Shown in pieces: positions 16,984 to 20,422 of a stretch of DNA of 20,422 nt (position 1 is the first letter of the stretch; every line of letters begins with the position of its first letter). The stretch is from Blastococcus sp. CT_GayMR20 (GTDB lineage Bacteria; Actinomycetota; Actinomycetes; Mycobacteriales; Geodermatophilaceae), in contig NZ_SPQM01000087.1 in NCBI RefSeq assembly GCF_004570345.1, forward strand, positions 1 to 20,422, read 5' to 3'. A model generated the notes under the pieces. It had not been told where the DNA came from, searched no databases, and was given only the letters and a program-made list of their open reading frames with translations. The translations under genes and the position numbers were made by a program.

Positions 16984-17874
16984 TCAGGCGGGGAGGCGGA
17001 ACAGGCCGTCGGGGGTCTGCTCGACGAGGCCGTCGGTGAGCAGGGAGTCCAGGCAGCGGCCGCGCTGGACGGCGTCGTCCCAGGCGGGCTCGAGGGCCGC
17101 GGCGTCCACCGGCTCGTGCGCCGCGCGGAGGACGTCGAGCAGCCGGCCACGCACCTGCCGGTCGGTCCCGGCGAACTTCTGGACCCGCTTGGCCGGCCCG
17201 TCGTGGGCAGGGGAGCCGGCCAGCCGCCAGGCGCAGCGGTCCCGCACGGGGCAGACGCCGCAGCGCGGGGTGCCCGCGACGCAGACCAGCGCGCCGAGTT
17301 CCATCGCGGCCACCGAGAAGCGCGTCGCCCGGTCGGGCTCGGCCGGCGTCAGCTCGGCGATGTCGGCGAGGTCCGCGGCGCGCGCGGTGCCGGCCTCGGC
17401 CCGCCCGTGCAGCAGCCGGGCCACGACGCGGCGGACATTCGTGTCCACCACCGGCTGCGGGCTCCCGTAGCCGAAGCAGGCGACGGCGCGCGCGGTGTAC
17501 GTGCCGATGCCGGGCAGCGCCTCCAGCTCCTCGACGGACGACGGGACGACGCCGCCGTGCCGCTCGACGATCGTGACGGCGGCCTCCCGCAACCGCAGCG
17601 CCCGGCGCGGGTAGCCGAGCTTGCCCCAGGCGCGGATGACGTCGGCCGGGGGGACGGCGGCGAGGGCGGCGGGCGTCGGCCACCGCGCCATCCACTCCCG
17701 CCAGACCGGGTCCACGCGGGCCACGGGTGTCTGCTGGAGCATCACCTCGCTGACGAGGACGGCCCATGCGTCGGTGCCGGGCCGGCGCCACGGCAGGTCG
17801 CGGGCGGCCGTGGCGTACCAGTCGACGATCGCCTCCCCGGCGTCCGGGCCGGGGCGGAGGCGGGGAGCGGTCAC
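16984..17874 (-). CDS. mutY: Adenine DNA glycosylase MutY, NUDIX-less form
   Basis: MutY removes adenine mispaired with 8-oxoguanine. The 296-residue protein has the HhH-GPD fold: S-E-V-M-L-Q-Q-T at residues 42-49 with catalytic Glu43, hairpin L-P-G-I-G-T-Y-T-A at 120-128, catalytic Asp144 in V-V-D-T-N-V-R-R, and an iron-sulfur loop C-x6-C-x2-C-x5-C (Cys198, 205, 208, 214). E. coli MutY is about 350 residues with a C-terminal NUDIX-like domain that reads 8-oxoguanine. Here the tail (about 228-296, D-R-Q-V-R-G-R-L-L-D-V-L) is short and looks like a winged helix instead, a form I recall from the mycobacterial protein. GTG 17874 is the start. It is divergent from the next gene over 77 bp. Confidence 0.93.
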   Translation of the reverse strand: MTAPRLRPGPDAGEAIVDWYATAARDLPWRRPGTDAWAVLVSEVMLQQTPVARVDPVWREWMARWPTPAALAAVPPADVIRAWGKLGYPRRALRLREAAVTIVERHGGVVPSSVEELEALPGIGTYTARAVACFGYGSPQPVVDTNVRRVVARLLHGRAEAGTARAADLADIAELTPAEPDRATRFSVAAMELGALVCVAGTPRCGVCPVRDRCAWRLAGSPAHDGPAKRVQKFAGTDRQVRGRLLDVLRAAHEPVDAAALEPAWDDAVQRGRCLDSLLTDGLVEQTPDGLFRLPA

Positions 17875-17937
17875 GAGATCCCAGTCTGCCGGGCGGCGGG
17901 AGCGGCGTGCCGAGCCGGTCCGTCCGGCGCCGCCGAC

Positions 17938-17943
17938 TAGCGT
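17938..17943 (+). promoter_or_regulatory. Possible -10 for the BsuPI-like gene
   Basis: TAGCGT ends eight bases before GTG 17952 and no ribosome site intervenes, a near-leaderless arrangement. A good -35 was not seen. Confidence 0.35.
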
Positions 17944-17951
17944 CCTCAGGC

Positions 17952-18641
17952 GTGTGGCACCCGGTCGGCGCGCTGCCCGCCCGCGTCTACTGGCGACGGC
18001 GGCTGCTGGTGCTGGCCCTGCTCCTGGCCGTCCTCGGTGGCGGCGCCTGGCTGGGGATCGTCCTGCACACCGGCGCGGACGGCGATCTCGAGACCGCCGC
18101 GGCCAGCAGCGAACGGAGCACGGCCCGCGTCCCGGCGCTGGACCGCGTGGTCCCCCCGGTCGCGCGGGTCGCGACGCCCACCCCGGCGGACGTGCCTCTG
18201 GCGACCGGGGACACGGGCGCGGCCGCCCCGGCGCCGACGGGTCCGGTGGCGGGCGGGCCGTGCACCGACGAGATGATCGGCCTGACGGTCCGCGCGCCGG
18301 GCACGGTCGCGGTCGGCAGCAAGCCCACGTTCGAGCTGGTGGTCACCAACCTCTCCGCCGTTCCCTGCACCCGCACCCTCGACAAGGGCCAGCAGGAGAT
18401 CGCCCTCTTCGACGGGGCAGGCACCCGGGTGTGGGGGAGCAACGACTGCTTCCCCGAGGCGAGCAGCGACCTGCGCACCCTGGCGCCGGGCGAGACGCTG
18501 GCCTTCCCGCTGGTGTGGGGCGGGCTCACCAGCGAGCCGGGCTGCGCGGCCATCCGCGCGACGCCGTCCCCGGGGGCCTACGTGCTGCGCGGCCGGCTGG
18601 ACACCAAGATCTCGCCGGACGTGCCGCTCACTCTCGGCTGA
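17952..18641 (+). CDS. Membrane-anchored or secreted BsuPI-like protein
   Basis: A 229-residue protein of unknown function. The N-terminus V-W-H-P-V-G-A-L-P-A-R-V-Y-W-R-R-R precedes one membrane helix (about residues 20-38), so it is an exported or type II anchored protein. A low-complexity Ala/Pro/Thr linker (about 45-98) leads to a C-terminal beta-rich domain from about residue 101 onward. Its layout (F-E-L-V-V-T-N-L-S, then I-A-L-F-D-G-A-G-T-R-V-W, then L-A-P-G-E-T-L-A-F-P-L-V-W) resembles the BsuPI intracellular proteinase inhibitor or other Ig-like domains. Four cysteines in this domain could pair outside the cell. GTG 17952 gives this N-terminus; the frame is open from 17766. A membrane protein gene holds the same slot near disA in M. 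tuberculosis (about Rv3587c); homology to it is likely but unverified. Confidence 0.7.
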   Translation: MWHPVGALPARVYWRRRLLVLALLLAVLGGGAWLGIVLHTGADGDLETAAASSERSTARVPALDRVVPPVARVATPTPADVPLATGDTGAAAPAPTGPVAGGPCTDEMIGLTVRAPGTVAVGSKPTFELVVTNLSAVPCTRTLDKGQQEIALFDGAGTRVWGSNDCFPEASSDLRTLAPGETLAFPLVWGGLTSEPGCAAIRATPSPGAYVLRGRLDTKISPDVPLTLG

Positions 18642-18642
18642 A

Positions 18643-19728
18643 TCAGCTGTAGCGGTCGAGGATCGAGGTCTCGGCCAGTCGGGAGAGGCCCTCGCGGATG
18701 CCCCGGGCGCGGGCCTCGCCGACGCCCTCGACGGCCAGCAGGTCCTCGATGGTCGCCGCGAGCAGCTTCTGCAGGCCGCCGAAGTGGTCGACGAGCCGGT
18801 CGATGATCCCCGTGGGCAGACGAGGCACGCGGTTGAGCAGCCGGTAGCCGCGCGGGCTGACGGGGGAGTCCAGCGCGTCCGGCGAGGTCGGCAGGCCGTA
18901 GCAGCGGGCGACGGCGGAGAGGTCGAGCAGCTCGGTCGCGGTGAGCGCACGCAGGTCGGTGAGGACCTGGTCGATCGTCCGGGGGCGACGGCTACCGCCC
19001 GGCATGTAGTCGCGGACCAGCAGGCCCCGGTCCTCCTCCACCCCGGCGAGCATCTCGTCGAGCTGCAGCGCGAGCAGTCGCCCGTCGGTGCCCAGCTCGA
19101 CGACGAAGCCCTCGATCTCGTCGGCGATGCGGCGGACCATCTCCAGTCGCTGGCTGACGCTCATGGCGTCCCGCACGGTGACGAGGTCCTCGATCTCCAG
19201 GGCCGACAGCGTGCTGGCGACCTCGTCGAGGCGGAGCTTGTAGCGCTCCAGGGCGGCCAGGGCCTGGTTCGCCCGCGCCAGGATCGTCGTCGGGTGCTCG
19301 AGGGTGTACCGCCGGCCGGCCACGTACACGCTGATGATGTGCATCGACTGGCTGACCGAGATGACCGGGAAGCCGGTCTGGATGGCCACGCGCTCCGCCG
19401 TCCGGTGCCGGGTGCCCGACTCCTCGGTGGGGATCGTCGGGTCGGGCATGAGGTGGACGCCGGCCCGCACGATCCGGGTGCCGTCGTAGGACACGATCAC
19501 CGCGCCGTCCATCTTGGCCAGCTCGCGGAGGCGGGTGGCCGACAGCGCGACGTCGAGGGCGAAGCCGCCGGTGCACAACGCCTCGACGACGCGGTCGTAG
19601 CCGAGGACGATCAGGGCCCCGGTCCGCCCCGCCAGGATGCGCTCCAGACCGTCGCGCAGTGCGGTCCCCGGGGCGATACGGCCGAGGAGTTCGCGCAACG
19701 CGACCTCGGGATCCACCTCGGTGGGCAC
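18643..19728 (-). CDS. disA: DNA integrity scanning protein / diadenylate cyclase DisA
   Basis: DisA makes c-di-AMP from two ATP and scans DNA for branched structures. The 361-residue protein has the DAC catalytic domain with D-G-A at 74-76 (K-M-D-G-A-V-I-V-S) and R-H-R at 107-109 ([11 protein letters not shown]). A helical linker spans about residues 150-270, and a C-terminal helix-hairpin-helix region ([14 protein letters not shown] at 332-345) binds DNA. GTG 19728 with AGGAGC upstream gives the usual length; the frame is open to 19818, but the extra residues lie in the promoter region. It is probably co-transcribed with radA, whose product restrains DisA activity in other bacteria. Its stop lies one base from the stop of the convergent upstream gene. 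Confidence 0.96.
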   Translation of the reverse strand: MPTEVDPEVALRELLGRIAPGTALRDGLERILAGRTGALIVLGYDRVVEALCTGGFALDVALSATRLRELAKMDGAVIVSYDGTRIVRAGVHLMPDPTIPTEESGTRHRTAERVAIQTGFPVISVSQSMHIISVYVAGRRYTLEHPTTILARANQALAALERYKLRLDEVASTLSALEIEDLVTVRDAMSVSQRLEMVRRIADEIEGFVVELGTDGRLLALQLDEMLAGVEEDRGLLVRDYMPGGSRRPRTIDQVLTDLRALTATELLDLSAVARCYGLPTSPDALDSPVSPRGYRLLNRVPRLPTGIIDRLVDHFGGLQKLLAATIEDLLAVEGVGEARARGIREGLSRLAETSILDRYS

Positions 19729-19856
19729 GAGCGCTCCTGACGGTCGAGTGGTACGGCGGCTGAGTCTACGTGCCCCGGCCGGGGGGAGCCGGTGCTCGGG
19801 GTCCGCGGACCTCAGCATTCGCCGGTGGCACGACGTCGTAACGAAACTCTAGAGAG
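19729..19856 (-). promoter_or_regulatory. radA-disA intergenic region with palindromes and possible -10
   Basis: On the minus strand TAGACT (19768-19763) is a possible -10 for disA, with a 34-base leader. The 12-bp palindrome CCCCGGCCGGGG (19773-19784) falls in the -35/-10 spacer. Another, GGTCCGCGGACC (19800-19811), lies just upstream, and ACGACGTCGT is at 19830-19839. They could be operators or weak hairpins; no LexA-type box was recognised. Confidence 0.35.
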
Positions 19857-20422
19857 CTAGAACAGCCGGTGGAAGGCCGTACCGAGATCCGGCACCTCCA
19901 CGAGGCGCATCCCGGGCGGGGCCGCGCCGGCGTCCGGCGGGACGAGCGCCACCTTGTAGCCCTGCCGCGCGGCCTCGGCGAGGCGCCGCCCGGTGCCGCC
20001 CACCCGGCGGATCTCCCCGGACAGACCCACCTCGCCGAGGGCGACCATCCCCTCCGGCAGGGGTCGGTCCCGGAACGCCGAGGCGATGGCCAGGGCGAGC
20101 GCGAGGTCGGCCGCCGGCTCGGCGATCCGCACGCCGCCCACCGAGGCGGCGAACACGTCGGCGTCGGCGAGCTTGACCCCGCCCCGCCGCTCGACCACCG
20201 CGTTCACCATGGCCACCCGCTGCGAGTCCAGGCCGCTGACCGCCCGCCGCGGCGAGCCGCCACCGCCCGTGCTGGCCACCAGCGCCTGCACCTCCGCGAG
20301 CAGCGGGCGGCTGCCCTCGAGGGTGACCGTGACGCAGCTGCCCGGCACCGGGGCCGACCGCCGGGAGACGAACAACGCCGACGGGTCGGACACCCCGACG
20401 ACCCCGGCGTCACCGATCTCGA
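19857..20422 (-). CDS. radA: DNA repair protein RadA, C-terminal part
   Basis: RadA (Sms) is a RecA-like ATPase that helps branch migration in recombinational repair. About 188 C-terminal residues are visible; the zinc finger, Walker motifs and KNRFG motif lie beyond the window end. The visible part starts E-I-G-D-A-G-V-V-G-V-S-D-P-S-A-L-F, the end of the ATPase core, and continues into the Lon-protease-like domain with S-Q-R-V-A-M-V-N-A-V-V-E-R-R, D-V-F-A-A-S-V-G-G-V-R-I and the family marker G-E-V-G-L-S-G-E-I-R-R-V. It ends with a TAG stop in an AT-rich spot and precedes disA by 128 bp on the same strand. Confidence 0.95.
   Translation of the reverse strand, partial: EIGDAGVVGVSDPSALFVSRRSAPVPGSCVTVTLEGSRPLLAEVQALVASTGGGGSPRRAVSGLDSQRVAMVNAVVERRGGVKLADADVFAASVGGVRIAEPAADLALALAIASAFRDRPLPEGMVALGEVGLSGEIRRVGGTGRRLAEAARQGYKVALVPPDAGAAPPGMRLVEVPDLGTAFHRLF

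Overview
The window is GC-rich chromosomal DNA from a high-GC actinobacterium. Frequent GTG starts, an Lsr2 nucleoid protein, an actinobacterial-type LysS, ClpC and DisA all point that way. The gene order suggests a non-mycolate actinomycete such as a member of the Geodermatophilaceae, but that placement is inference. No RNA genes, insertion sequences, integrases or CRISPR arrays were seen.

From memory of the Mycobacterium tuberculosis map, the backbone follows two conserved blocks there: folK-DUF3180-DUF6779-like-DUF2520-panC-panD-coaX-lysS-lsr2-clpC1 (about Rv3606c to Rv3596c) and mutY-membrane protein-disA-radA (about Rv3589 to Rv3585). Here the first block begins with the 3' end of the DUF3180 gene (1-269). 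It is then interrupted by about 5.8 kb of accessory genes and resumes at 6130.

The accessory segment (259-6038) holds a TetR repressor divergent from a GAP/SfLAP-type membrane protein, with a clear palindromic operator between them. Next is a complete OpuC/ProU-type osmoprotectant importer: a CBS-domain ATPase on the minus strand, and two overlapping permeases plus a lipoprotein binding protein on the plus strand. A DUF1684 protein on the minus strand closes the segment. The binding protein is the most striking object in the window. Its sequence blocks are in circularly permuted order, with the usual C-terminal block placed first. Nested palindromes follow it.

From 6130 the core order resumes with a DUF6779-like protein carrying seven tandem ten-residue coiled-coil repeats. 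A minus-strand short-chain dehydrogenase follows, then a translationally coupled pantothenate/CoA operon (DUF2520-panC-panD-coaX) that makes pantothenate and phosphorylates it. Then come lysS, lsr2 and clpC, separated by recognisable promoters and terminators. After a strong hairpin and a 40-bp-period direct repeat lie mutY (minus), a secreted or membrane-anchored BsuPI-like protein (plus), disA (minus) and the 3' end of radA (minus, running off the window). The mutY-disA-radA end is a genome-maintenance neighbourhood: adenine glycosylase, c-di-AMP synthase/DNA scanner and recombination ATPase.

Most of the window is ordinary core genome. The observations that go beyond family annotation are the permuted binding protein, the decad repeats, the intergenic palindromes and repeats, and the placement of a dehydrogenase-like DUF2520 gene inside the pantothenate operon.
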